Source: Saposhnikovia divaricata
Taxonomy: Eukaryota > Streptophyta > Magnoliopsida > Apiales > Apiaceae
Length of the DNA stretch: 64,000 nt
Reading direction: 5' to 3'
NCBI GenBank assembly: GCA_036435485.1
Contig: CM071600.1
Location: 117,916,046 to 117,980,045 of the forward strand
Below are positions 1 through 12,149 of this stretch, one piece after another. Under the pieces are notes generated by a model that had not been told where the DNA came from, searched no databases, and saw only the letters and a list, made by a program, of their open reading frames with translations. Every line of letters starts with the position of its first letter. Position 1 is the first letter of the stretch. Position numbers and translations under genes: made by a program.

Positions 1-1117
1 CATAAAAAACACAATGTTACCTCAGGATGTAAGTAGTATAGCTAGGGTAACATATTGGGGTAACATTTCTCCGGTAGGGGTTACGATAGGCCTTATATGG
101 TGTAGTGTAAGTTCGACCTCTCTATTATTATTCTACTTTTACTATTAATTTAATTTATGAGTAAAAATAATAATGACAAATATTAGTTTCAAATTTGAAA
201 TTTTACTTTTCAAAATATGTTACGTGAGCATATATTATTTCAAAATTTTATTCCACTCTCTAATTTTAAATGAGTTAGTTTGTTTTTGTTGTGAATTAAA
301 TCATTAACCTCGTCCAAATTATTCTTCCTTCCGATCATTGTACAACATATATTTTTGGTTTTTAGTTAAATTCTTTTAGATAAATTCGACTTCTTATTTA
401 TTCTATTTTTATTACTACTTTAATTTTTGAGCAAAAGATAATGGTGATTCACATTACTTTTAAATTTTGTATTTTAGTTTACAAAACATGGTAAGTGATT
501 ATATATACAACTAATTTAAAAGTTTGATACAATATCACGTGATGTAAATTGGTTTATTTTCAATTAATTAAACATTTCTTACATATAATATTAACTATAA
601 TATAGTTTATATTTTTACATAACATAATATATAATTAAAAGACGAGATCCTTAAAAATGTGTACAAAAGTTAAAAAAATAAATCATGCAAATAAGTTGAG
701 AAAGATAAACTTCAGTGAAAAAAGATCATATGATATATAATGATACAAAATATAGGAATCAGTTCATATGTACATCGATTAAAAGTCGGATATTACGCAT
801 AGAAAAATTTTGGTTGGAAAGAATATTAAAAAATTCAAAATAAATTGTAAAAAGGATTAAAATATACAGTCAAGTTAACAAATATCTTAAAAAATAGGAT
901 ATTGCATAGCATGCACACACACAAAATATTATGATCGATCAATCACATTATATATTCTGAGTTAGTTAAAATTATTTGTCTAAAAAGATAAAATTTTAAA
1001 TTTGCAATTAGTTTTTTACATACTGATTGAACAACATCTTCATTGTGAAACATTATGTGGTTAAATAATAGGTTTCTGAGTTGTCAAAATTATAACTGGT
1101 ATATGAATAAATATGTC
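1..1117. other. AT-rich non-coding sequence with a weak direct repeat
   Basis: No gene is visible. Two imperfect copies of a stretch of about 150 bp can be aligned by eye (about 112-262 and 385-535; both run from a TTCGAC-like start through TACTTTTA/TTTTTATT to an AAAATATG/AAACATG block). This suggests an old local duplication. The rest is low-complexity A/T sequence. Confidence 0.4.
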
Positions 1118-1272
1118 ATTTGTATTCGACTCATTTATTTTATGACTGTATTCTTAAATATACATTGGAAGAGAAAGACATCAAAAGAACTTTTTTCCTC
1201 CATCTTATGTATTGACTAGATTCTTTACGAAAGTATGACAAAAAAAATGAGGATAAAATATTAAAAAGTATC

Positions 1273-4200
1273 TATAACGTCTCAGAAATTTTAGTATTTT
1301 TATATTATATTATATGTTTATTTTTAAATTGTGTATTATATGATATGGATATTTTGAGGAAGTAAAATATGTGTGATATTATTTTGTTGGTTTATGTGAC
1401 GATTTATATGTGTCGTGTATGCCCGGGTATTTTTAATTGTATTTTTGGAGATTTAATTCCATTTATTTGTATTATAATTATCTTCCGGGAATTGTGTTAA
1501 ATCTTTGGGATCAGTAAAAATTATGAAATCTTTTGTATTATTGACTTTATTAGTTTAATTGAGTTTTAAAAATAGTTGGTGGATTTATTGTGATTTTTAA
1601 GGATTTTAAAATGATTTTATTAAGTGATTTGTATTTTATTTATTTAATCTTGTAAAATCGATATTTAATTCGTTCTTGGTCCGAAAAATATTTTAAAAAT
1701 ATGGGAGTGATCGTAATTTTACATTCTTAATTTTAAAATTCTAAAATTTAATATTCCATATATTTTTGTATTTGATTGTGATTTAAGATTTAGTTTTTTT
1801 TAATCTTAGTAAAGTAAAATCCTAAAATACTACTTTTCAGTTTTCCCCAATTCCATTGTTTTAAACCCTAATTAGATTTTTTTTTCCAATCAAACACCGA
1901 CTTTAACATCCATCTCATATCTCTCGAGTTCTCTAGACCTTCTCTCTCACGGTCTCTCTCAATAATCTCTCCGGAAAAGGTTCTAATCTTACCTCTCTCT
2001 CTTTCACTCAAGATCCCAAACTCAACTCTTATTACCACCCCTGTTGTATTGTTCTTCGCTTCCGCCGTTCTGCTCTTGCAAGTCGTGTGTATGGTGTACC
2101 AGTGTGTGTGTGTGTGAAAAACTGAGTGCATGAGTGTGTGGTTGTGGGGTGAGTGCACTGCGTGTGTGCGTTTTCTTGCTACCGAATGGGTGTGTGTGTT
2201 GCTATACTTCTGTGGCGTTTGATTATATATATGTGTGGGTGTGAGTGTGGAGATTGTGTGTGTATTATTGTGGCAGAGTGTGTGTAAACGTTGGTTGTCC
2301 ACAGAATTCGAAGTGTACTGGGTTCGATTGGGAATGGCTGTTTATGCTTGTTTCGTTGTCTTGAATTGTCAGATGGATGAGAAATTGTATGTTGAGATTG
2401 ATATTGTGATGGGTATCCTTGTGACTCTGTGATGGTTCGAATTTGTGCTTTGCTAAAAAAATCCTGCCGCGATTTTTGTGAATTACAAACTGATACTCTT
2501 TGTGATTAGTTCCGAATTATAAATTGTAAATTCCCGTATAATAATTAGTAAGTGTAGAATCTCGAGCTGGAAACCCTAATTTGGGGTACCCTCGGGATTT
2601 TGCCCCCTCGACGGTGATTTAATTTGAGTCGGGGGTAATTAAGGCGATGATGTATACCTGAGCCGAATTAAATTTTATAAATTATATTAATTGTTTTTTA
2701 TTTAAATTCTGGGCATTGTATGGCCGTTTATTTGAATCTGTTATGATTAGTAATATTGGTTGGATTGTTTGTGTCGGTTGTATTCCGACGGGTAGTTCGT
2801 TAAATAAAACGATCCCGTCAAAATTTTTCTAAAATCTTAATTATTTGAATTGCGAGTTAATTATATAAATGTGGTATTTGGATGGTATTTGAACCTTAAT
2901 CGGCTAATTGTTAATTGTTGTTTAGTAAGGTTTAAGATGTTTATGTATTGGTGTATTTTTACTTTTACTTGATATGTTTTTGTATATTATTAAGGGATTA
3001 ACGAATGGGTAGAATTAGTATAGTAGTACGTCGAGTATTAAAAAGAGTACTGAAGTAGTATATTTTTGTGTGTAGATTCGAAGGAAGTAGGTCCTAGTGA
3101 CAAGGGCAAAGGCAAAGCGGAATAGCCAGTTAGTTCTCGAGTAAGGCAAGTAACCTTAACCTGTTCTTCAGACATATTGAATATTGTTTCATTTGTATTT
3201 GATAATACAACCCTACCTTCGTAGATACATCATGTTGTGTTGATTTACTTTCTTACTTATTATCAATTCAATTTATATCGAATGTTGTTTCCTTTGTACT
3301 TGATTATACGACCCTACTTCCGTAGATACATCATGTTGTGTTGCTCTTTACATTCCCCTTTGTTATCAAATCAATTCATTAATGTTGAATCATAATTGCT
3401 TGATCATATTCACTTGATTTTATGTACGCTGAACCTGAAATATTACTTCTCAGTAAAGATGAATAAATGCTAGATACCTGATCTTTTGTCTGAATTATTG
3501 AGTTATACCTTGACTCTAATTAAACAGGGTAGTCGATTGTTCCGACCCCTGGCTTGAGTATTAAACAAATAGAATTGGAGGTTTTATAAAATAAAAATGT
3601 TTTCAGGACTGAAGACGCCAGTCAGTACATAAGTATTATGTTAGGCCAAAATGGGCCATGGATCCAGTTGAGTATTTGGATATACCAAGAGAGTATATCC
3701 GGAGTTTTAGTGTGACTGATCATCCACTTTAACTCACAGCGTCGAAAATGAAAATCCAATTCTAATCTCTAAATTGATTATCCAATTGGCAACAATTGTT
3801 ATCATTTGACCTTGAGTTTCAAGTATCATTAATGACTTGTGGTATCAATTATCCAATTGATATATCCAGTTGACAATGAATATTATCAATTGACCCTGAG
3901 TTCTGAGTATCGTTATTGATTTGATTTATCATTGTTTTTATAGTTGATACATATATACTTGCTGAGCAAATTTGTTGCTCACCCTTGTGTTATATATGAC
4001 CTTTCAGTGAAATCAGAAGATGACATCGCCTAAGACTATGATCATAGGGTTTCCCGGATTCGAGCAGACAGTCGAGATTCAGATTCCCTCTGAGGTTTTG
4101 TTATAGTAGTTGGATAGGCTTTTGAGCAGTGTAATATTGTAATGGTTTAAAATTGTATTAGATGTAATAACTTAGATATTTGGCCGTTGGTGTGGGTCCC

Positions 4201-4392
4201 TTATCGGGTCAACCCAACGATATTAGTAAATTGTAATAACTTATCTTTTGGATTAGTTTCTGTTTCATACTGTAACCTGTTGTGATCCTGGTATGTTTCG
4301 GGGTTTGTTTTCAAAACTATATATATACGCAGGTTATTTTAAACTAGTATTGTAGTGGGCCCAAATCTCACTCCGGATTTGAGGGCGTCACA
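1273..4392 (+). mobile_element. solo LTR of a Ty3/gypsy (chromovirus-like) element
   Basis: A 3,120-bp LTR without any internal region, flanked by the 5-bp target duplication GTATC (1268-1272 and 4393-4397). It begins TATAACG and ends GTCACA, so its first dinucleotide is TA rather than the usual TG. It belongs to the same family as the minus-strand LTR at 55124-58531 and the partial LTR at 51966-55123. All three share the start, a GT-rich or GA-rich pyrimidine/purine block, a GGGGTACCCTCGGGATTTTG-like segment (here near 2585, antisense near 57130) and the GTTACA/GTCACA end. The boundaries are confirmed by the other copy of the surrounding duplication, which reads straight through at 6334-6342. 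Such a state usually arises by LTR-LTR recombination. No coding region; ORFs inside are low complexity. Confidence 0.9.
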
Positions 4393-5796
4393 GTATCACT
4401 CCAAAAATTGATTTGTAGTGATGAAAAACACCAAGGATAATTAAACCGAAAACAACCCTTATTATTTAAATTTTATATTCTCTTACCAAAACTTATTATA
4501 ATAATAAATTACTGGATGTTTTCTACTTGTAACATAAATTTGTTTAAATTGGTGTAAATGTCTTATACTATACCCAACACATACTCTATCCAACACATTT
4601 ATATGCCACGTAATATCTTATTTTGAGTGGTTATCTGAATAAGTAAATAATAAAACTAAACATTTAAGTTTACTTCAATTTCTAGAAGATGACTCGTGCC
4701 TCGCACGGGTTATTATTCTAATTTAATATTATTCTGTGATATATGTAACTAGTCGATAAAGTCGCAATTCGCGACGGCTCTACAATTTTTAAAAAAATTC
4801 AATACATATTCACGTTACATTATGTTATTACCATAAAATTTTAATAGTACATAACCATGAACCGATTGTTAAACACGATTTTTACGATTGAGCCGTCTCT
4901 CGTTAAACTGAAATCTCAAACATATATTATAAAAACTTATATAATAATTTTTATCCATTAAAATCCTAAAAAAAATAATAATTATGATATAAGTACCAAA
5001 TTCTAACAGCTTATACAATCTTTTCAAGTAACCCGTTTTCTCGTTAAACACGTTTCGAGCCGCTCTTGAAAGGAAATTCTAACTTCATTACATATTATTG
5101 ATGACACTTATCTTATAAAATAACTTTTTTTTCTTAATAATTAAAATCATGAAAAAGAGTAAATTCCAATTTTTACATTTTTTTTCTAATTTTGCAACAA
5201 TCTTGAATATGGAATAAAAAATGACGCAATACGAATAATTTAAGTCGTGAAATTATCTAAAAATAATATTAATTTAATACATATTATTAATATTTTATGT
5301 TGATATAATAACTATAATGCTCAAATAAAATTTGTTGATCTTTTATACAAATAATGTGAAGTAAATTTATTATATATTAAAAAGTGTAATTAATGACTAA
5401 TTAACATGCTACTTAATGCAAAAAAAGAAATTTAATATGATATCACAGCTCAAACACGAATAGGTCTTGGGTTCGACTCTCTGCCACATTCAATTCTCAA
5501 TATTTATTATTAACATGAAATGTAAATTATACTCCAAAAATAGGTGTCCATGATCCACCATTCAATCCAAAAATTAACTTTTAAGTAGGGAAGATTGTTT
5601 AAATAATAGTATAAAATTTTGATAATGTCTTCCTCTAACAAATGAAAATTTTATAATGACCAATTACTTAATACACGAATTGGCCCTTAACTTTGGTTTA
5701 TAAGGGATTTTTATTCTATTATTATATATGTAATAACCCAATAACGGGCGTAAATTAGTAAGACATTTTAATCAACTTAAATGGTAAAACATTTTT

Positions 5797-6003
5797 GGCC
5801 TGTTTGGCTAACCTTATATTAAGGATTTATGGACTTATTTTCGGGTAAAAATTTTATATTTTGATAATTTTTTTTATACAAGTATTTAATGTATGTTCGA
5901 TATTCAATAAGTTGCAAAAATAAGTTAGGAAAGTTAGGAATCTTAATTTTCAACTTAAAATAAGTTGACTTATTCAGGAAAATAAGTTTCCCCAAACACC
6001 CCC
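5797..6003. mobile_element. Tourist-like MITE (PIF/Harbinger type), 207 bp
   Basis: A short non-coding element with imperfect terminal inverted repeats: the left end reads GGCCTGTTTGGCTAACCTTA and the complement of the right end reads GGGGGTGTTTGGGGAAACTT. It is flanked by TTT on both sides (5794-5796, 6004-6006), a 3-bp duplication as made by PIF/Harbinger transposases. The paralogous copy at about 8226-8265 lacks the element and has a single T-run, so it acts as an empty site. It encodes no transposase and would depend on one supplied in trans. An hAT-type origin is the main alternative, but the 3-bp duplication argues against it. Confidence 0.6.
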
Positions 6004-7481
6004 TTTATTCGATATGAATTGTCTAAATTGCCCTTATATTTTTTCATTTTTTAAAAATGTGGTAGGTGTGAATCGAATCTAAGTCTTACCAGTGATTTGC
6101 ACGCCATCCTACCATCACCTCTAAATCATATGTGTTATGGATCATACACATACTATGTGTGCGTGTGTGCTCGTGAATAAAGATTATATTCGACTCATTT
6201 ATTTTATGACTGCATTCTTAAATATATCTTGGAAGAGAAAGACATCGAAAGAACTTTTTTCCTCCCTCTTATGTATTGACCAGATTCTTCACGAAAGAAT
6301 GACAAAAAAAATGAGAATAAAATATTAGAAAGTACACTCCAAAAAATGATTTGTAGTGATGAAAAACACCAAGGATAATTAAACCGAAAACACCCCTTAT
6401 TATTTAAATTTTATATTCTCTTACCCAAATTTATTATAATAACAAATTACTGGATGTTTTCTGCTTGTGCCATAAATTTGTTTAAATTTGTGTAAATGTC
6501 TTATACTATACCCAACACATATTCTATCCAACACATTTATATCTTATTTTGAGTGGTTATCTGAATAAATAAATCATAAAACTAAACAATTAAGTTTACT
6601 TCAATTTCTAGAAGATGACCCGTGCCTCGCACGGGTTATTATTCTATTTTAATATTATTCTATGATTTATGTAACTAGCCGATAAAGTCGCAATTCGCGA
6701 CGTCTCTACAACTTTTTTGAAAAAAAATCAATACATATTCACGTTACATTATGTTATTAACATAAAATTTTAATAGTTACATAACCATGAACCGATTGTT
6801 AAACACAATTTTTTCGATTGAGCCGTCTCTCGTTAAATTGAAATCTCAACTTTAACATATATTATAAAAACTTATATAATAACTTTTATCTATAAAAATC
6901 CTAAAAAATAAAAAAAAATTATGATATCAGTATCAAATTCGAATAGCTTATACAATTTTTTCAAGTAACCCGTCTTCCCGTTAAACACGTTTCGAGCCGC
7001 TCTTAGAACCGAAATTCTAACTTCATTACATATTATTGATGACACTTATCTTAAAAAATAACTTTTTTTCTTAAAAATTAAAATCATAAAAAAGAGTAAA
7101 TTCCAATTTTTACATTTTTTAAACTTTCTAATATTGTAACAATCTTGAATATGGAATAAAAAATGACGCAATATGAATAATTTTAAGACGTGAAATTATC
7201 TAAAAATAATCTTAATTTAATACATATTAATAGTATTTTATGTTGAAATAACAACTGTAATGCTCAAATAAAATTTGTTAATCTTTTATACAAATAATGT
7301 GAAGTAAATTTAATATATATTTAAAAAGTGTAATTAATGACTAATTAACATGCTACTTAATGCAAAAAAAGAAATTTAATAGGTCTCGGGTTCGACTCTC
7401 TGCCACATTCAATATTCTCAATATTTATTATTAACACGAAATGCAAATTGTACACCAAAAATAGGTATCCATGATCCACCC

Positions 7482-8225
7482 TGCATCCTGAGCGAATAAA
7501 TTAGCTCCCGAACCTAACTCCGAACCTAACTCCGAAACTAACCCAATTATAATATTTAAATAATATTGTTGTTCCAAGGAGTTGAACCCATGACCTCTCA
7601 TAATGAAACTAAACTCACCAACCAATTTGACTAGATGGACATTTATACTTATAATAAAATTCATTAACTACATACATAAATACTTTTTCGGTTATATTAT
7701 TTTTAATATATATTAAACTATTCATTTAAGATAAAATTACTTATATTATAACTTGTGCGAATTATTTTTTATAATTATTTATAGACCTACCCAGCTAAAT
7801 AAATTTTATAAAAAAACTTCTCCTCTTTTTTACAACAATATCTCCCAAATCTAATTGAATCCTAAGAAAATCTCACCGACGTGCAAATCAAAATCAAAAT
7901 CAAAATCAAAGAGAATTTTAGTATTTAAATTTTTATTAGTGTGCATGCTTTTATAATATATACAACGGGTGTCGGTTTAAAAATTTATGAGACAAAATCG
8001 ATATAGAAAAATATATGAATAATACATCTTATTATCTATGTATATTTAATTTATACAATATTTTGTTCATCAATCTATATTGATATTACACATATATTTT
8101 TATCGATTTTTTCTTAAATAATCTTTATTTAAAATTTTTAAAAAAATGTTTTAAAACTGCAGCAAAGCGCGACTTATATTTGTAATCTAGAGCATGCCCG
8201 TGTCTTGCACGAGCTACAAAGCTAG
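7482..8225 (+). mobile_element. non-autonomous Helitron-like element, 5' end uncertain
   Basis: It is closely similar to 11405-12149. The 3' end is typical of Helitrons: a short hairpin (GCCCGTG...CACGAGC, 8196-8214) followed 7 bases later by CTAG (8222-8225) and then a T in the host sequence. The sequence just after the end (TCAACTTAAATGG) continues exactly as in the undisturbed paralogue at about 5771, where it is preceded by an A, which fits insertion between A and T. The 5' end is not clear: similarity to the other copy starts at CCTGCATCCTGAGC, so about 40 bp of the usual terminus seem absent. No Rep/helicase coding sequence. Confidence 0.65.
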
Positions 8226-8432
8226 TCAACTTAAATGGTGAGAAATTTTATTCAATATGAATTGTCTAAATTGCCCTTATATTTTTTCATTTTTTAAAAA
8301 TGTGGTAGGTGTGAATCGAACCTAAGTCTTACCAGTGATTTGCATGCCATCCTACCATACCACTCAATCATATGTGTTATGGATCATACACATACTATGT
8401 GTGCGTGTGTGCTCGTGAATTAAGATTATTTA

Positions 8433-8863
8433 GTATTTTAATCACTAAATTTTTTTTAATCATTTTCTTTCATCTTACATTTACAAATTTACATCATATT
8501 ATTTTATAATATAAATTAGTGATATATAATATGTAGTTAACTTATACATTTCTAAATCATTCAATTCAATAAAATAATAATAATAGTTAGTATTTGCAAT
8601 AAATAGATAATTATAGAATATTTATTAGATATTTATAATTTTTCAATACATTTTAAATGCATGTTATTTCGAAAAATAATTAATGAACACGTAATAATCT
8701 GAACATTTAATTAATTAATGAACAAGTCACTAGATCAATGTAGTTCGACATATATCAGATTGAAAATCTGAGCATGACTTGATTTTTTAAAAATGCTCAA
8801 TATTTCATCATTTTTTACATATGATATTAGCCCCATCCGGCTCGAAGTGCATCATCATTTACA
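8433..8863. other. AT-rich non-coding sequence
   Basis: No ORF, RNA gene or clear transposon terminus is visible in this stretch; it is simple A/T-rich intergenic sequence. Confidence 0.4.
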
Positions 8864-9229
8864 AGATTTAATAAGCTTGTTTGTGAAATAGATGATATCG
8901 TCGTCCAAATACTTTGGGGGGTGTAACATTCCACATCGATATGAATTAGTGTATTTGGCGTCGTTATATGAGCAAGTTAATTAATATAATTCATATCAAA
9001 ATTACTAGCTTAGTATGTGGTGGGTTTTTAGGTCAAGAACTTGACATGATTTAGTAAGCTTGTTTTTTAAATATACAAGATCGTCGTCCAAATACTTTAG
9101 GGATGTAATATTCCACATCAATATGAATTAGTGTATTTGACGTCGTTATAAGAGTAAGTTAATATAATTCATATCAAAATTATTAGATTAGTATGTGGTG
9201 GGTTTTTAGGTCAAGAACTTGACCTGATT
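8864..9229. repeat. two-copy tandem repeat, unit about 183 bp
   Basis: Two head-to-tail copies (about 8864-9046 and 9047-9229) share GATTTA(A/G)TAAGCTTG, ATCGTCGTCCAAATACTTT, GATATGAATTAGTGTATTTG-like and TAGTATGTGGTGGGTTTTTA segments. Differences are a few substitutions and short indels. Each unit contains a CATTCCACATCGATATGAATT-like block. No coding potential. About 310 bp of featureless AT-rich sequence follow. Confidence 0.75.
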
Positions 9230-9539
9230 TTAAAAAATACTTCGAATTTGACCGTAATTGTTGTAATTAAATTTAATCAACTTATTTATCACATTTCACT
9301 GTTTTATAAAAAGTTTTAATTAATATCATAGTTTAAAATATTAACTAGTGTCAGTTTCAATAATGGTGAATATTTATTTTATGCGAATTTAGAATAAAAA
9401 ATTAAACTATTTTTTATTAATTAAAAAGATTTTTCACCGATTAATGCAATTGACAATAGCATATATAAACACAATAATTTCAAATATTACCTATATTAAA
9501 AGTATATAGGTTGTAAATTGCATACAACGTTATTGAATC

Positions 9540-9960
9540 AGCATATGAAACTCGATAACGATCAAAATAATGCTCAAACGACATTAGTACAAATACTTAT
9601 GTATGATAGTAAAAAATAGCTCGTCACTAGCACAAGTAATAAAATATATTAAATTTAAAATAAAAAATATGAATCCCTAATTTCCTGCGAGATTCTCGTT
9701 TCCCATCGGGGCGGGGATCGGGGGCCAAAAAAATTCTTGTTTGTGGATCGGAAAAGTATGAAACTCGATTACGATAGTACAAATATTTATGTCTGATGTA
9801 AGAAAATAGCCCGTGCCTTACACAGGATATAAAATATGTTAAATAAAATTTTGTAAATAAAAAATTCGTTGATTTCCACCGTGATCCCCGTTTCCCATCT
9901 GAGATGGGGATTAATGAGCAAAATAATGTTTTTTTGTGGATCGAGGCACATTCGAAAATC
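9540..9960. repeat. imperfect direct duplication, unit about 210 bp
   Basis: Two related copies (about 9540-9755 and 9756-9960) share TATGAAACTCGAT(A/T)ACGAT, AGTACAAATA(C/T)TTATGT, a degenerate GCTCGT/GCCCGTG...CACA hairpin-like core and CTCGTTTCCCATC/CCCGTTTCCCATC. The hairpin core resembles the Helitron-type 3' hairpins elsewhere in the window, so these may be degenerate Helitron-related copies. This link is an inference. Confidence 0.5.
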
Positions 9961-10065
9961 GCATTCTAATTCTGGATCGATGGGGAAGATATCACCCATC
10001 GACCTCGAACTTACCCGATATTCATCACTAACTACATTACTTATATTAATTAAATACATGCAGAT

Positions 10066-10942
10066 AAAAAAATCACTCGTAAATAAATTAATCGTAACAA
10101 AGCCTTCTTATCTTTTGAGAGTCAAGTAACCTAGCCGCCGGCCTCCCCCTCCCCCGCCGCCCCTGCCCTTCATACTTCCATCTTCGTCCTCTTTTCCTCT
10201 CCTTTTCAATTATCACAATTTTTTAATTCAATAAAGCTCCGAAAATTCCTTCAAATTTTCTCAGATCTGTTCCGATCTTGAGCTAATTTGTGCAATTAAA
10301 ACTCATCTTTATTGGGTTTTCGTCTCGCCTCTTGGCGTGTGTATCGCTTTATGTGCGATTATTATCGGTTAAGTTATTATCGTGTATGTTTCTGTTTTTG
10401 TTGGTGCCGTTATTGACCCCACTGAAATTGGTTTATTTGGCATTTTGGGAGATCTTGAACGCTTGCATCGATGCTACTTGCGGCATGTCTATAGCTGATT
10501 TTTGGCTTGTAGATAGCTGGGGTATCGGCAGGTCTATAGCTGTTTTACGGCAGGTAGATAGCTGGAGTATTCTTAAGATGGTAGTGGAATTCACAAGAGC
10601 TCACCTTTCACAATTAAAGTTTGTTCCAGTTACGGGGGTTTATGCTTCCCCAACTTCAGTTGAAGGTTTGGAACATTGGACTTCAGTACGCATTTATGTA
10701 AGGGTCAATTGTGCTACTACGGATTTCAGGGCTGATGCTGGTAGGATTGATCGGGATACCATTGTAACCTTTTTTAGTTCGAAGAATTTTAATATTCTAT
10801 CTGTTAAGCGATCTGAAAACAGAACGGCTATTTGTTTAGTTCGATTATCTGTTTACTACTCAGGTTGTAATGTCAGTACGGGGGTTTGTCCCAACTGGAT
10901 GCCGTTGTTTTAATGAATCCATTCCTTTTGTCAAAAAAAAAA
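10066..10942 (+). mobile_element. retroposed insertion with poly(A) tail and 14-bp target duplication
   Basis: The direct repeat AAATACATGCAGAT at 10052-10065 and 10943-10956 flanks about 877 bp that end in an A-run (from about 10933). That is the hallmark of target-primed reverse transcription by a LINE. The 5' part is C-rich (10132-10200) and looks like a plant 5' UTR; the 3' end TTTTAATGAATCC...TTTTGTC just before the A-run resembles plant LINE 3' ends. It may be a non-autonomous LINE or a processed copy of a cellular transcript. No reverse transcriptase is encoded. Confidence 0.65.
10386..10913 (+). CDS. uncharacterised ORF inside the retroposed insertion
   Basis: An open frame of about 175 codons from the first in-frame ATG (10386). 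The frame is open further upstream, but only from a non-ATG codon at 10290. It lies wholly within the retroposed copy and stops about 20 bases before the A-rich tail. I do not recognise the product. The N-terminal third is hydrophobic; the middle contains two similar short stretches (LVDSWGIGRSIA and RQVDSWSI, near residues 42-64) that come from an internal DNA repeat. Nothing resembles a LINE ORF1 zinc knuckle or a reverse transcriptase. It could be a fragment of a captured host gene or a chance frame; the frame is long for AT-rich DNA but unsupported by any motif. Confidence 0.25.
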   Translation: MFLFLLVPLLTPLKLVYLAFWEILNACIDATCGMSIADFWLVDSWGIGRSIAVLRQVDSWSILKMVVEFTRAHLSQLKFVPVTGVYASPTSVEGLEHWTSVRIYVRVNCATTDFRADAGRIDRDTIVTFFSSKNFNILSVKRSENRTAICLVRLSVYYSGCNVSTGVCPNWMPLF

Positions 10943-10956
10943 AAATACATGCAGAT

Positions 10957-11404
10957 TATATTCCACAAACAAAAAAAAAGTATCATTCGCTTTATGAGTT
11001 AATTTAGCAATGTTGCATAAATTAGTAACGTTTTACGTATAATCAGTTGCATTGATATTTAGTCAACTTATATTTAATACATCTAAAACATTGTACGTAT
11101 TTATCAATAAATGAAAAATTAAGAATGTTACTGTTAGATAACTCATGTGATAAGGGTTTATCTTTTGTTGTCCCAAGGTCCTAGGTGCAAGAACTCACCC
11201 CCGAAATATGTTAGAGCAAATACATATTTGTAAGGTATATGAGACTTAATATTCAAAAAGAATGTTGCTGTTACGTATTGTACGAATTTTTTTTTAGAAA
11301 TTGACCTGTATCTCGCATGGGCTATTATGCTAGTTGAGCTTAATGTTGCAAAACTTTACTCTTTTTTTTACATAGAATTGAATTATATAATTGAAATAAA
11401 AAAA
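10957..11404. other. AT-rich spacer with a Helitron-like 3' terminus
   Basis: Mostly featureless. At 11303-11333 there is a degenerate hairpin (ACCTGTATCTCGCATGGGCT) followed by ATTATG and CTAG (11330-11333) and then T, matching the layout of Helitron 3' ends seen at 8225 and 12149. The matching 5' end was not found. Confidence 0.4.
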
Positions 11405-12149
11405 TCTTTCTATATATAATAGGAGAACAGGTACTTGTCAAACCTGCATCCTGAGCAAATAAATTAGCTTCCGAACCTAATTCAATTATAATATTTAAAA
11501 AAATTGTTGTACCAAGGAGTTGAACCCATGACTTCTCATAATGAAACTAATTTCACTAACTAATTTGGCTAGATGAACATTTATACTTATAATGGAATTC
11601 ATTAACTACATACATAAATACTTTTTGGGTTATATTTTGTTTAATATATATTAAACTATTCATTTAAGATCAAATTATTTATATTATAACTTGTGTGCAT
11701 TATTTTTTTTATAATTATTTATAGACCTACCCAGCTAAATAAATTTTATAGAAAATTTTTGTCCTTTTTTACAACAATATCTCTCAAATCTAATTGAATC
11801 CTAAAAAAATCTCACCGACGTGCAAATCAAAATCAAAGAGAATTTTAGTATTTAAATTTTTATTAGTGTGTACGCTGTTATAATATAAAAAACGGGTGTC
11901 GCCTTAAAAAATTATGAGACAAAATTGATATAGAAAATATATGAATAATACATTTATTTTATATGTATATTTATTTATACAATATTTTGTTCATCAATCT
12001 ATATTGATATTACACATATATTTTTATCGATTTTTTCTTAAATAATCTTTATTTAAAATTTTTAAAAAAATGTTATAACGCCGTCGCAAAGCGCGGCTTA
12101 CATTTGTAATCTAGAGCATGCCCGTGTCTTGCACGGGCTACAAAGCTAA
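11405..12149 (+). mobile_element. non-autonomous Helitron, 745 bp
   Basis: The start is TCTTTCTATATATAATAGG, preceded by A, typical of plant Helitron 5' ends. The end is a perfect hairpin (arms GCCCGTG and CACGGGC, 12120-12138), seven bases, then CTAA (12146-12149) and a host T. No target duplication, as expected. It is similar over most of its length to about 7482-8225. It has no ORF of note, so replication would rely on RepHel supplied by another element. Confidence 0.75.

Larger units (their letters stand above)
1118..8432 (+). repeat. tandem duplication, two copies interrupted by different transposons
   Basis: Copy 1 runs from about 1118 to 6186 and copy 2 from about 6187 to 8432, head to tail. 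Both start with ATTCGACTCATTTATTTTAT and both end in a block with GTGTGTGCTCGTGAAT. Copy 1 is longer because it holds a 3.1-kb solo LTR (1273-4392), a MITE (5797-6003) and about 200 bp of unshared sequence (about 5566-5767). Copy 2 instead holds a Helitron-like element (about 7482-8225). Both copies contain a short hairpin around CCCGTGC...GCACGGG (about 4690-4706 and 6617-6633) followed by TATTATTCTA, which resembles a Helitron 3' end. So the duplicated unit may itself derive from a Helitron. Outside the insertions the copies differ by scattered substitutions and small indels, so the duplication is not recent. Confidence 0.8.

Noticed and set aside
1868..2302. Minus-strand frame rich in Thr and His
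   Set aside because: It is the translation of the GT-rich block of the solo LTR; low complexity, no motif.
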